A DNA stretch of 19,814 bases from positions 1 through 19,814 of the forward strand of contig NZ_DAIUCK010000058.1 of assembly GCF_036846205.1 (NCBI RefSeq), read 5' to 3'. Under the pieces are notes generated by a model. It saw nothing but the letters and a program-made list of their open reading frames with translations, made no database searches and was not told where the DNA came from. This stretch comes from Rhabdothermincola sp036846205 (GTDB taxonomy: Bacteria; Actinomycetota; Acidimicrobiia; Acidimicrobiales; Acidimicrobilacustridaceae). The translations under genes and the position numbers were made by a program. Shown one piece after another: positions 1 through 9,399 of this stretch (positions within the stretch are counted from its first letter, which is position 1; the number at the start of each line of letters is the position of its first letter).

Positions 1-1811
1 CCCCCATACACCCCCGCATCGCTGTTGGCCAGCTCCAGCCACCTCCCGAGCCGGGGCACACCCACCCGGTAGCCCTCACGTGGCACGGGCGTGAAGTTGC
101 AAACCACGAGGATCTCCCGACCGCCCGGAGTGGTGGGCTCGCCACCCTCGCCCCGCCGGTGCAGTCGCAGGAATGACAGCACGCTGGCGGCGGCGTCGGT
201 GGCGTCCACCCACTCGAACCCCGCCGGCTCCGTGTCGAGCTCGTGCAGCGCCGGCTCGTCGCGGTGGAGGCGGTTCAAGTCCGTCACCCACTGCTGGACC
301 CCGCGATGGTCCTCGACCGCCAACAGGTCCCAGCGGAGCTGGTGGTCATGGTCCCACTCCTCCGACTGGGCCCACTCGTCGCCCATGAACAGCAGCTTCT
401 TGCCCGGCAGGCCGTACATGTACCCGAAGAGCAGCCGCAGGTTGGCGAACTGCTGCCAGCGGTCACCGGGCATCTTGTGCAGCAGTGAGCCCTTACCGTG
501 GACCACCTCGTCGTGCGAGAGCGGGAGGCAGAAGTTCTCGGTGAACGCGTAGATCGCTCGGAAGGTCAGGTCTCCATGGTGGTAGCGCCGGTGCACCGGC
601 TCGCGGGCGAAGTACCGGAGGGTGTCGTGCATCCAGCCCATGTCCCACTTCAACCCGAACCCCAGGCCGCCGAGCTCGACCGGTCGTGAGACCATGGGCC
701 ATGCGGTGGACTCCTCGGCGAAGGTCTGGATGCCGGGGAAGTCCCGGTAGACCACCGTGTTGAGCTGCTTGAGGAACCGCAGGGCACCGAGGTTCTCGTT
801 GCCACCGTGCTCGTTCGGGATCCACTCCCCCTCACGGCGCGAGTAGTCCAGGTACAGCATCGACGCCACCGCGTCGACCCGAAGCCCGTCGGCGTGGTAG
901 CGGTCGAGCCAGAAGCATGCGCTCGACAGCAGGAAGCTGCGCACCTCGTGCCGGTCGTAGTTGAAGATCAGGCTGTCCCAATCGGGATGCCGACCCTTGC
1001 GAGGGTCGGCGTGCTCGAACAGGTGCGTTCCATCGAAGAAGCCGAGGCCGTGCTCGTCGGCTGGGAAGTGCGACGGCACCCAGTCCAGGATCACGGCGAT
1101 GCCGTGCCGGTGCAGGGTGTCGACCAGATACATGAAGTCCTCCGGTGTGCCGAAGCGCGAGGTGGGCGCGAAGTAGCCGGTCGTCTGGTAGCCCCACGAG
1201 CCGTAGAACGGATGCTCCATGACGGGGAGGAGCTCCACGTGGGTGAACCCGCGCTCGGCGACGTATGCCGCCAGCACCGGGGCGACCTCCCGGTAGTTGA
1301 GCGAACGGTGCTCGTGCCCGGCATGGCGCCACGAGCCCAGATGCACCTCGTAGATCGCCATCGGATCATCGAGGGAGTTGCGCGCCGCCCGCCCCTGCAT
1401 CCACTCACCGTCGCTCCACACGTGGGAGAAGCGATGCACCCGCGACGCGGTGCGCGGCGGCTGCTCGGCGTGGAAGGCGAACGGGTCGGCCTTGTCGACG
1501 ACGTAGCCGCGAGCTCTCGACTCGATGTGGAACTTGTAGCAGTCACCGGCCGAGACGCCGTCGACCGTCCCCTGCCAGATGCCCGACGAGCGCTGCGGCT
1601 CGAGCACGTCGACACCGCCTCGCCAACCGTTGAAGTCACCGATCACCGAGACCTGCCGGGCATTGGGCGCCCACACGCCGAACACCGCTCGGCCGTCACC
1701 GAGGAGGTGACAGCCCAACTTCTCGTAGAGCCGGGTGTGCAGCCCTTCGTTGAACAGCCACAGGTCCTCGTCGGACATGAACACCTGCTCGCGGCCCGCG
1801 TCGTCGCTCAC
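1..1811 (-). CDS. glgB: 1,4-alpha-glucan branching enzyme (3' end cut by window edge)
   Basis: GH13 branching enzyme. It cleaves alpha-1,4-glucan chains and re-attaches them as alpha-1,6 branches on the linear polymer made by GlgE, in the cytoplasm. 603 codons are visible. An N-terminal CBM48-like module contains VFGVWAPNARQVSVIGDFNGW (about residues 43-63). The catalytic barrel follows, with nucleophile Asp313 in DGLRVDAVASM, acid/base Glu366 in FAEESTAWP and Asp434 in LSHDEVVHGKGS. A C-terminal beta domain begins near residue 520. Family members are about 620-740 aa, so only the last residues are missing. The GTG start shares GTGA with the malQ stop, which fixes the start and implies translational coupling. 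It is the last visible gene of the glgE/treS-mak/malQ/glgB operon. The shorter N-terminus (one CBM48 module, not two) is common in actinobacterial or type-2 enzymes. Confidence 0.96.
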   Translation of the reverse strand, partial: MSDDAGREQVFMSDEDLWLFNEGLHTRLYEKLGCHLLGDGRAVFGVWAPNARQVSVIGDFNGWRGGVDVLEPQRSSGIWQGTVDGVSAGDCYKFHIESRARGYVVDKADPFAFHAEQPPRTASRVHRFSHVWSDGEWMQGRAARNSLDDPMAIYEVHLGSWRHAGHEHRSLNYREVAPVLAAYVAERGFTHVELLPVMEHPFYGSWGYQTTGYFAPTSRFGTPEDFMYLVDTLHRHGIAVILDWVPSHFPADEHGLGFFDGTHLFEHADPRKGRHPDWDSLIFNYDRHEVRSFLLSSACFWLDRYHADGLRVDAVASMLYLDYSRREGEWIPNEHGGNENLGALRFLKQLNTVVYRDFPGIQTFAEESTAWPMVSRPVELGGLGFGLKWDMGWMHDTLRYFAREPVHRRYHHGDLTFRAIYAFTENFCLPLSHDEVVHGKGSLLHKMPGDRWQQFANLRLLFGYMYGLPGKKLLFMGDEWAQSEEWDHDHQLRWDLLAVEDHRGVQQWVTDLNRLHRDEPALHELDTEPAGFEWVDATDAAASVLSFLRLHRRGEGGEPTTPGGREILVVCNFTPVPREGYRVGVPRLGRWLELANSDAGVYG

Positions 1812-3949
1812 GCCATCTCCCCCGCCCGGGCCCGGGAGCGGGCCCGGCTGCGCTCGAGTGCGGCGAGGTCGTCGAGCACGGACCGGTCGCCGGCCAGGCT
1901 GGCCAGCGACCGGGCCATGCGCTGCACCCAGTTGGGGCGGTCGAGTGGGGTGCCGGGGACGTTGTGCGGGTCGGTCTCACCCCACAGGTCGTCGAGCATC
2001 ACCAGGACCGCAGGGGCGTCGCTCTCGCCGAGGAACCGCAGCAGGCCCCGCAGGATCTCATGCTCCCCGCCCGGTTCCTCGAGCAAGCCTCGCTCCGCCA
2101 GGAAGCGAACGAGGTTGGCGACCGCCTGCTCCCGCTCCGTTCGCTCCCGCGCCGCGTCCCACTCGTCGAGCAGCCCCAGCTCGAAACGGCCTGCGATGTC
2201 GAGTGCGCGCAGGAAGCCCGTGAACGTGGGGGTGTCGTGGGTGTTGACCGACGCCAGGGCGCGGGGTGGAGGCGATGGGAGCTCCGCCCCGGTGGCGCTC
2301 GGAAGCTGGAACTGCGCCACGTACATGCCCATCAGCCCGTGCCTGCCCATCGCCTCACGCACCTCGTCGGGCACCGTACCCAGATCCTCCCCCACCACGA
2401 GACACGAGTTGCGCACCGACTCGATGGCCACCACCGCGAACAGCTCCTGGCGTGGGTAGCGGACGTACACGCCCCGGGTGGCGCCCAGCCCCTCGGGTAC
2501 CCAGTACAGCCGGTGCAGCTGCATGACGTGGTCGAGCCTGACCATCCCGGCGACCTTCATGTGATGGCGCAGGCACTCAGCGACATGGCGGTGCCCCTGA
2601 GCCCGACTGGCGTCGGGTTGGATCGGCGGGAAGCCCCAGTCCTGTCCACCCGAGAAGAAGTCGTCGGGAGGGGCACCGGTGCTCGCGCCCTCGGCGAACA
2701 GCCCCCGCTCACGCCAGGTGTCATACCCGTCCGGGTGGGCGCCGACGGGCAGGTCGAGGTAGAGGTCCTGACCCCGGGCCGACAGCCTCGCAGCGAGGTC
2801 ACGCATCTGGCGGTGCATCGCGAACTGGGCGTACCGGTGCAACTCCACCTCGGCATCGTCGTAGTCCGCCGGTGACAGCACCCCGAGGCGCGCCGGCTCC
2901 GGCCAGGCATGCCATCCGCGACCCGCTCGGCTGGCGGCGGCACGAAAGCGCGCATAGTCGGTCACGTCGGGACAGGTGTCGGCGAACGCCCGGAACTCCT
3001 CCGAGGCCGGCCCACCCTCCCGGATGAAGGTGGCCGCCAGCTCGGCCAGCACCTGCCGTGACAGGCGGGCCTGGCGCGCGTAGTCGAACGCAGGGCCGGC
3101 CCGCAGCTCGGCGATCTCCCGTTGGGTGTCGGGGTGGTCGAGCAGCGACCGGGCGCGCGGCGACCGTGCCGTCTCGGGCAACCGCTCCAGATCGAGGTAG
3201 AGCTCGTTCCAGAACCGCCGGCTGACCGGGGCGTAGGGGCTGGGATCGAACGGTCGATCCAGGTAGGACGCCAGCAGTGGGAGCGTGGCCACGATGGAGC
3301 CGCCCTCCCGGCCGACCCAGGCCGCGATCGCGTCCAGGTCGCCGACGTGGGGACCGACCCCCAGCTCGGTGCGAAGGCTGTACAGCGGCACGAAGACCCC
3401 CCACCGACGGTCGTTCGGGGCCGGCTGGCACACCCGTTCCGGTGCCACGAGCAGGTGGAGATCATGGTGGTGCGAGCCGAGCTCGACGACAAGCCGGTGG
3501 TAGCCGATGGCCAGGTTCGCACTCACCTCGACCCGGCGCACCGACATCGAACGGCCGTCGAGCTCATGGCGGTCCACGATGGGCAGCGAGACCACCTCAC
3601 GATCCCACCGGTGGTTGCCACCGCCCTCCAGCTCCGCCTCGAGACCCAACCAGGCCGGGGTGTTCCGCTCGTCGAGGCAGACGTCGAACACCAGCGGCCC
3701 ATCGCCCCAGACGACCACCACCGGGGCCACGGGACGGGTCAGATCCTCGATGACCCGCGCCCGGAGCGGCGACAGGTCGTGCGGGCCGTCGAGGACGACG
3801 CCCCGGGCCCGGCACACCGCCACCAGTGCTTCGGGGTCCGCCTCGACGAGCTCCCCTTTCGTGCTCCAGTAGCGGGGTTCCACCCCGAACCACTCGCTCA
3901 GCCCGTGCAGATCGTCGGGGAGGTCACCGTCGTTCATGGGGACGCTCAC
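1808..3949 (-). CDS. malQ: 4-alpha-glucanotransferase (amylomaltase, GH77)
   Basis: 713 aa. Transfers alpha-1,4-glucan segments between malto-oligosaccharides, releasing glucose or maltose and lengthening chains. The GH77 catalytic residues are visible: nucleophile Asp473 in GMVRLDHVMQLHRLYW, acid/base Glu521 in VVGEDLGTVPDEV and Asp572 in SVNTHDTPTFTGF. The N-terminal about 170 residues form a beta-rich extension (GDGPLVFDVCLDE, then RLVVELG and DLHLLVAPERV) as in long bacterial MalQ proteins. The start is the GTG whose GTGA overlaps the treS-mak stop; an in-frame ATG four codons later (3937) is the alternative. Placing malQ between treS-mak and glgB is not the textbook GlgE cluster. It suggests that oligosaccharide disproportionation is coupled to glucan assembly, either by making acceptors for GlgE or by recycling short chains. 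Confidence 0.95.
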   Translation of the reverse strand: MSVPMNDGDLPDDLHGLSEWFGVEPRYWSTKGELVEADPEALVAVCRARGVVLDGPHDLSPLRARVIEDLTRPVAPVVVVWGDGPLVFDVCLDERNTPAWLGLEAELEGGGNHRWDREVVSLPIVDRHELDGRSMSVRRVEVSANLAIGYHRLVVELGSHHHDLHLLVAPERVCQPAPNDRRWGVFVPLYSLRTELGVGPHVGDLDAIAAWVGREGGSIVATLPLLASYLDRPFDPSPYAPVSRRFWNELYLDLERLPETARSPRARSLLDHPDTQREIAELRAGPAFDYARQARLSRQVLAELAATFIREGGPASEEFRAFADTCPDVTDYARFRAAASRAGRGWHAWPEPARLGVLSPADYDDAEVELHRYAQFAMHRQMRDLAARLSARGQDLYLDLPVGAHPDGYDTWRERGLFAEGASTGAPPDDFFSGGQDWGFPPIQPDASRAQGHRHVAECLRHHMKVAGMVRLDHVMQLHRLYWVPEGLGATRGVYVRYPRQELFAVVAIESVRNSCLVVGEDLGTVPDEVREAMGRHGLMGMYVAQFQLPSATGAELPSPPPRALASVNTHDTPTFTGFLRALDIAGRFELGLLDEWDAARERTEREQAVANLVRFLAERGLLEEPGGEHEILRGLLRFLGESDAPAVLVMLDDLWGETDPHNVPGTPLDRPNWVQRMARSLASLAGDRSVLDDLAALERSRARSRARAGEMA

Positions 3950-6900
3950 CCACCGTCGGCGAGCCGAGCATCCTCGAGGAGCTGGCGCACGCCACGGATC
4001 GGGATGGGCGCCCATTCAGGCCTGCTGTTGAGCTCGTAGCGGATCTCGTAGAGCGCCTTGTCGAGGGTGTAGGCCATGAGCAAGGTCCGAACGTCGTCGT
4101 GGTCTTTCGGCACGAACGGTGCCCCTTCGGCGGCCTCGAGATACCCGGCCAGGAACCGGATGGTCACCCAGACCTCCCAGGCCAGGCCGAAGAGCTCGAG
4201 CTCGTTGCGCTTGTCGGGCTGGAGGAGCCCTCGCTCCTCGAAGCTGCGGAGTCCCACCTCGACGGCGTACTGGAACGACCGGCACATGCCCGCGACGTCG
4301 ACCAGCGCACCTCGCTTGATGCGTCGCTCGGTGGGTGAGCGTGACGGCTCGCCCTCGAAGTCGATGATGACGAAGTCCCGCCCGGAATGCAGCACCTGGC
4401 CGAGGTGGTAGTCGCCGTGGAGCCTGATGCGAGCCGCGTCGATGCGATGGGAGGTCACCGCCGAGAAGATCTGGAGGATCCGGGCTTCGGACTCGATCAC
4501 CTCCTCGGCCTCCCGCCGGGTCCGATCGTCGAGATCGCCGAGTGCCTTGCGCAGGAGCTGCAGCGTGGGGCGGACCTGGGCGCGCATCGACTGGTACAGC
4601 GAGCGTTGGTACAAGGTGGTGAACGGCTCCGGCACGAACGCCTCGTCATCACTGCTGCTCAACGCGAGGTGCAACTCGGCCGTCCGCTGCCCCAACAGCG
4701 CGGCCGAGTCGAGATACGGGCCGATCGCGTCCGCTATGGGATCGGGCGGCATGAGGGCGATCGAGTCGACGATGTTGCCCCACAGCGGGATCTCGATGCC
4801 CGAGCCCGGCAGGTACGTGCTGGCCCGCTCGTAGAACAACCCGAGCGCGTCGAGGGTGTAGTGCCAGGCGTCGCCTTCGTTCGGGACGTATTGCGACAGG
4901 ACGGCCAGCGTGCGCGGCTCACCCCGGCCCTTGTGGTATTCGAGCGCACCGAGCAGCGGGGCCGAGTGCTCGAATCCCTGATCGGTGAGGAATCGACCGA
5001 TCTCCAGGTCGGGGTTCACCCCTTCCTGGGCCCGCCGGAAGACCTTCATCACGACGGTGCTGCCGAACACGGCCGAGGTGTTGGACTGCTCGGTCATCAG
5101 CGGCTGGACGGTCACGTCGTCCATCCCCGAGAGCAGGCGGCGCAACTGGGGACTCACGGTGGTGCGGACGACACCACCGCCGCTGCCCGAGGCGCTGAAG
5201 GCTCGCCGGTTGCGGAACACGGCCAGGGCGGCTTCGAGGAACGTCGGATCGACCAGGGCATCGAGCAGCAAGAGGCGCTCCCCGCTGGACCGGACCTGTA
5301 CCCAGGCCACGCCCGCGTTCGGGTTGTCCGCCAGCAACGCCTCCCCTCGGGTCGACGGCGCCACGGTGAGCGGCAGGACGTAGGTCTCCGGCTCGCCCTC
5401 GGAATACTCGACCTGGGCGAGCACGATGAACGCACCCGGCTTGCTCTTACCGGAGGACAGCGGGATCGAGTCGAGCACCTCGACCGAGCGCAACGATCGG
5501 GCCTTGCCCGCGTACCAGCGGTTCCTGCCCAGGAAGCCCCGGAGCGCCTGCTCGAGACCGGCACGGGACCGACCTCGGAAGAGCGCTCGCCACTCACCGG
5601 TCACCGACAGCTCGGGAAGGTCGTGGCCGTCGTGGAATCCCGAGGCTCCGTCCATCCGCTGTGAGGTGAGCGAGAACCAGTAGAAGCCGTACGGCCCCAG
5701 GGTGAGCTGATACGGGGCCTCGTGGACGGGCGCGAACTCCGTGCCACCGAACATCTCGACTGGTATGGCGCCGCGGTAGTCGTGGAGATCCAGATGGACG
5801 CTCTGCGCGAACCGCGACAGGTTCGCCACCACGAGCACCGTCTCGTCGTCGTCCTGGCGGAGGAAGGCCAGCACCTTCGCGTTCTCTGGGTAGAGGAACT
5901 CGATCGTGCCTCGACCGAAGACCCGGTGCTGGGCACGCAGGGCGATGATCCGGCGCATCCACCACAGCAGCGAGCTGGGGTTCTGGTGCTGGGCCTCGAC
6001 GTTGACGGTCTCGTAGTGGTACTCGGGATCGATGATCACCGGCAGGAACAGCTGCTGTGGGTTGGCGGACGAGAACCCCGCGTTGCGGTCCGGGCTCCAC
6101 TGCATCGGCGTGCGCACGCTGTTGCGGTCACCCAGGTAAACGTTGTCGCCCATGCCGAGCTCGTCGCCGTAGTAGATGACAGGTGTACCGGGCAGGGCGA
6201 ACAGCAACCCGTTCATGAGCTCGATCTTGCGGCGGTCGTTGCCCATCAACGGCGCGAGCCTGCGCCGGATGCCGAGGTTCACCCGCATCTGCGGGTCCGT
6301 GGCGTATGCGCGGTACATGTAGTCGCGCTCCTCGTCGGTCACCATCTCGAGGGTCAGCTCGTCGTGGTTGCGCAGGAAGAGTGCCCACTGGGCGGAGGCG
6401 GGGATGTCCGGTGTCTGCTGGAGGATGTCGATGACCGGATGGCGGTCCTCCATCCGCAGGGACATGAACAGCCGCGGCATGAGCGGGAAGTGGAACGCCA
6501 TGTGGCACTCGTCGCCGTCCCCGAAATAGGCCACCGCGTCCTCCGGCCACTGGTTCGCCTCCGCCAACAGCATGCGCCCCGGATAGTGGGCGTCGATGTG
6601 GGCGCGCAGCTCCTTGAGGAACAGGTGCGTCTCGGGGAGGTTCTCCCCGTTGGTTCCCTCCCGCTCGAACAGGTACGGCACCGCGTCGAGCCGCACCCCG
6701 TCGACGCCCATCTCCAACCACCGGTCCACCACCCGCAGCATGGAGGAGCGCACCTCGGGGTTGTCGTAGTTGAGATCGGGCTGGTGGGAGAAGAACCGGT
6801 GCCAGTAGTAGGCCCCGGCGACCGGGTCCCAGGTCCAGTTCGAGGTCTCGAAGTCCTCGAAGATCACCCGCACGTCCGGGTAGCGATCGGGTGTGTCACT

Positions 6901-7317
6901 CCACACGTAGAAGTCCCGCCACCTGCTTCCCGGCTTGGCCCGGCGAGCCCGCTGGAACCACGGGTGCTGGTCGCTGGTGTGGTTCAGAACAAGCTCGGTG
7001 ATCACCCGCAGCCCCCGACGGTGTGCTTCACGGAGGAACCGCCGGAACGACCGCAGATCGCCGTAGGCGGGGTTGATGCCGCCGTAGTCGGCGATGTCGT
7101 AGCCGTCGTCGCGCAGGGGTGACGGGTAGAACGGGAGCAACCACAGCGCGGTGACGCCGAGTTGCTGGAGGTAGTCGAGCTTCGCGGTCAACCCGTCGAA
7201 GTCCCCGATCCCGTCACCGTTGGAGTCGCCGAACGCCCGGACGTGCAACTCATAGATGACGGCGTCCTTGTACCAGTCGGACTCGGAGAGATCCGGGCGG
7301 TGGCTCTCGTCGATCAC
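3946..7317 (-). CDS. treS: Trehalose synthase-maltokinase fusion (TreS-Mak)
   Basis: 1123 aa with two enzymes in one chain. Residues about 10-555 are a GH13 trehalose synthase (trehalose to maltose isomerase), with WYKDAVIYELHVRAFGDSNGDG near the start, nucleophile Asp211 in DGVRLDAVPYLFEREGTNGEN, acid/base Glu253 in LLAEANQWPED and Asp319 in FLRNHDELTLEMV. Residues about 565-1123 are an aminoglycoside-phosphotransferase-like maltokinase. It has a Lys in VVMKVF (758), the catalytic loop HGDYHLGQ (967-974, Asp969) and the metal-binding DFEGEP (986-991). Together they convert trehalose to maltose-1-phosphate, the GlgE substrate. The GTG start overlaps the glgE stop as GTGA. An upstream in-frame start at 7389 would lie inside glgE and is unlikely. 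Separate treS and mak genes occur in M. tuberculosis; fusions are known in many other bacteria. Confidence 0.96.
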   Translation of the reverse strand: MIDESHRPDLSESDWYKDAVIYELHVRAFGDSNGDGIGDFDGLTAKLDYLQQLGVTALWLLPFYPSPLRDDGYDIADYGGINPAYGDLRSFRRFLREAHRRGLRVITELVLNHTSDQHPWFQRARRAKPGSRWRDFYVWSDTPDRYPDVRVIFEDFETSNWTWDPVAGAYYWHRFFSHQPDLNYDNPEVRSSMLRVVDRWLEMGVDGVRLDAVPYLFEREGTNGENLPETHLFLKELRAHIDAHYPGRMLLAEANQWPEDAVAYFGDGDECHMAFHFPLMPRLFMSLRMEDRHPVIDILQQTPDIPASAQWALFLRNHDELTLEMVTDEERDYMYRAYATDPQMRVNLGIRRRLAPLMGNDRRKIELMNGLLFALPGTPVIYYGDELGMGDNVYLGDRNSVRTPMQWSPDRNAGFSSANPQQLFLPVIIDPEYHYETVNVEAQHQNPSSLLWWMRRIIALRAQHRVFGRGTIEFLYPENAKVLAFLRQDDDETVLVVANLSRFAQSVHLDLHDYRGAIPVEMFGGTEFAPVHEAPYQLTLGPYGFYWFSLTSQRMDGASGFHDGHDLPELSVTGEWRALFRGRSRAGLEQALRGFLGRNRWYAGKARSLRSVEVLDSIPLSSGKSKPGAFIVLAQVEYSEGEPETYVLPLTVAPSTRGEALLADNPNAGVAWVQVRSSGERLLLLDALVDPTFLEAALAVFRNRRAFSASGSGGGVVRTTVSPQLRRLLSGMDDVTVQPLMTEQSNTSAVFGSTVVMKVFRRAQEGVNPDLEIGRFLTDQGFEHSAPLLGALEYHKGRGEPRTLAVLSQYVPNEGDAWHYTLDALGLFYERASTYLPGSGIEIPLWGNIVDSIALMPPDPIADAIGPYLDSAALLGQRTAELHLALSSSDDEAFVPEPFTTLYQRSLYQSMRAQVRPTLQLLRKALGDLDDRTRREAEEVIESEARILQIFSAVTSHRIDAARIRLHGDYHLGQVLHSGRDFVIIDFEGEPSRSPTERRIKRGALVDVAGMCRSFQYAVEVGLRSFEERGLLQPDKRNELELFGLAWEVWVTIRFLAGYLEAAEGAPFVPKDHDDVRTLLMAYTLDKALYEIRYELNSRPEWAPIPIRGVRQLLEDARLADGG

Positions 7318-9323
7318 GTCTGGCTGATCCTGAGCAGATGGCCCGGGCGCTGGCCCGGACGCAGCTCGACGTAGTTGGTCGGGCCCCATTCGAAGCGCTC
7401 GCCCGTGAGCAGGTCATGCGCCTCGAACGGGCGCGACGGGTCGACGCCCAGCGTGGGCAGGTCGAGGGTCACCATCCCCACCTGGGTCGACCGGACATCG
7501 AGGTTGGCGACACAGAGCACGGCGTTGCTCGCCGGGTCAGCCGGATCGGGGTTCGGGCCGCCGTGCGGGGTCTTCGAGTACGCCAGCATCAGGTCGTTGG
7601 AGACGTCGTGGAACCGAAGGGTGCGTAGCGTACGCAACGCCGCGTGGTCCCGGCGGGCGCGGTTCAGCGTCGCGATCAGCGGCCGGATACTGCCAGGGTC
7701 GTCCAGATCCCACCGGCGGATCTCGTACTTCTCGGAGTCGGCGTACTCCTCCTTGCCGTTGCCCGCCGGGCGGTTGTCGGCCAGCTCGAACGCCGGACCG
7801 TAGATGCCGTAGCTGGGACTGAGGGTGGCAGCGAGGAAGACCCGCAGCGCGTTCATCTCCCTCGGCGCGTCCTGGAGATGCCAGGGCAGGATGTCCGGCG
7901 TGTTGGGCCAGGCGTTCGGTCGAAGCTCATCGACGCTCGGGGGGCTGGCCAGCTCGGTGAAGTACTCCGTGAGCTCCGCCTTGGAGACCCGCCAGGTGAA
8001 GTACGTGTAGGACTGGGTGAACCCCAGCTGGGCCAGGCGGTGCATCGGCCGGGGCCGGGTGAAGGCCTCCGAGAGGAAGATGGTGCGGGGATGGGTGGTG
8101 CGCACGTCGGCGATCAGCCATTCCCAGAAGGCGAACGGCTTGGTGTGCGGGTTGTCCACCCGGAAGATCCGCACGCCCTGGTCGAGCCAGAACCGCACCA
8201 CGTCGCGCAGGGCCTCCCACAGCGAACGCCACGCGGGGGTCTCGAAGTCCAGCGGGTAGATGTCCTGGTACTTCTTCGGGGGGTTCTCAGCGTACTGGAT
8301 GGTGCCGTCAGGCCGGTGCCTGAACCACTCGGGATGCTCGGTGACCCACGGATGGTCGGGCGAGCACTGGAAGGCCAGGTCGAGGGCCACGTCGATCCCG
8401 TTGCCGGCGGCGACCTCGACCAGCTCGCGGAAGTCGTCGATGGTGCCCAGCTCCGGGTGGATCGCGGTGTGCCCGCCAGCCGGACCACCGATCGCCCAGG
8501 GGCTCCCGGGATCGTCGGGGCCACTGGTCTCGGTGTTGTTCCGTCCCTTGCGGAAGGACGTGCCGATCGGGTGGATCGGGGCGAGGTACAACACGTCGAA
8601 GCCGAGCTCGGCGACGTAGTCGAGCCGGGCGGTGACGTCGCGCAGGGTGCCGTGGGGGCGCCGCTGCGGATCGGTGCTCCACGATCGGGGGAACAGCTCG
8701 TACCAGGCGCTGAACAGGGCCCGCTCCCACTCGACGAGCACCTCGACCGTCTCACCCACGGTGGCCTCGGACAGCCGCAGGGTCCGGCGATAGAGCGTCC
8801 CCGCAGAGGGCCGGTCGTCCCCGCCGGGGTCGGTGAGATCGATGGTGTCACCCCCTCGGAGCCGGGCGGCCGCCTCCTGGTAGGCGGCCTGCTGGCGCGC
8901 CGGGGCCCGCTTCCCGGCCTCCTCGAGGAGGGCGGCGCCGGCCAGGAGATCGGAGGTGATGTCGACGCCCGCCTCGAGCTTGCGCAACGTGGCCTGCTGC
9001 CACGAGCCGAACCCGTCGATCCAGGCCACGACCCGGAAACGGTGCACGCCCTCGACGAGCGGCACGAACCGGGCCTCCCACAGGTCGAGACCGGGGTTCG
9101 TGGCCCCCATCGGCACCTCGATCCAGCGGCGGGCGTCGGGGGGGCGATGGGCGAGCACCGGGTAGAGCACGTCGTGACCGTCCGCGTACACGGTGGCGCG
9201 CACGTCGACCGGCTCGCCCACGACCCGCTTCACGGGGAACCGTCCGCCGGCCACCTGCGGCATCACGTCCTCGATGACGATGCGCGGCGGCGGCGCGCCT
9301 CCGACCTTGCCGCTCGATGCCAT
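7314..9323 (-). CDS. glgE: Alpha-1,4-glucan:maltose-1-phosphate maltosyltransferase
   Basis: 669 aa from the chosen ATG, close to the 675-701 aa of the Streptomyces and Mycobacterium enzymes. GlgE adds maltosyl units from maltose-1-phosphate to the non-reducing end of alpha-1,4-glucans. The N-terminal beta domain (about 15-120) starts PRIVIEDVMPQVAGGRFPVKR, typical of the family, followed by an inserted helical segment (about 125-160). The GH13_3 barrel carries nucleophile Asp390 in RIFRVDNPHTKPFAFWEW, acid/base Glu419 in IFLSEAFTRP and Asp477 in NTPDIL. The start at 9323 has AGAAAGAG about 8 nt upstream; an in-frame ATG at 9368 has no better site. It is the first gene of the four-gene overlapping glucan operon. 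The 76-bp gap to the upstream gene could hold its own promoter, but I see no convincing -10 box there. Confidence 0.96.
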   Translation of the reverse strand: MASSGKVGGAPPPRIVIEDVMPQVAGGRFPVKRVVGEPVDVRATVYADGHDVLYPVLAHRPPDARRWIEVPMGATNPGLDLWEARFVPLVEGVHRFRVVAWIDGFGSWQQATLRKLEAGVDITSDLLAGAALLEEAGKRAPARQQAAYQEAAARLRGGDTIDLTDPGGDDRPSAGTLYRRTLRLSEATVGETVEVLVEWERALFSAWYELFPRSWSTDPQRRPHGTLRDVTARLDYVAELGFDVLYLAPIHPIGTSFRKGRNNTETSGPDDPGSPWAIGGPAGGHTAIHPELGTIDDFRELVEVAAGNGIDVALDLAFQCSPDHPWVTEHPEWFRHRPDGTIQYAENPPKKYQDIYPLDFETPAWRSLWEALRDVVRFWLDQGVRIFRVDNPHTKPFAFWEWLIADVRTTHPRTIFLSEAFTRPRPMHRLAQLGFTQSYTYFTWRVSKAELTEYFTELASPPSVDELRPNAWPNTPDILPWHLQDAPREMNALRVFLAATLSPSYGIYGPAFELADNRPAGNGKEEYADSEKYEIRRWDLDDPGSIRPLIATLNRARRDHAALRTLRTLRFHDVSNDLMLAYSKTPHGGPNPDPADPASNAVLCVANLDVRSTQVGMVTLDLPTLGVDPSRPFEAHDLLTGERFEWGPTNYVELRPGQRPGHLLRISQT

Positions 9324-9399
9324 GACGGCACTCTTTCTAGCCGGTCGCCGATCAGCCCACTCGGGCACCCCGTCCGCCGACGCCGGGCACGAAGGGTGC

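Noticed and set aside
807..2459. A 550-codon plus-strand open frame antisense to glgB and malQ
   Set aside because: The sequence is Arg/His/Val-rich with no domain and is fully opposite two enzymes with intact catalytic motifs. It is an artefact of high-GC third-position bias.
9365..9399. Possible terminator after the YhhN gene (GCACCC ... GGGTGC)
   Set aside because: The stem is only 6 bp with a loop of more than 20 nt and no T tract, which is too weak to call.
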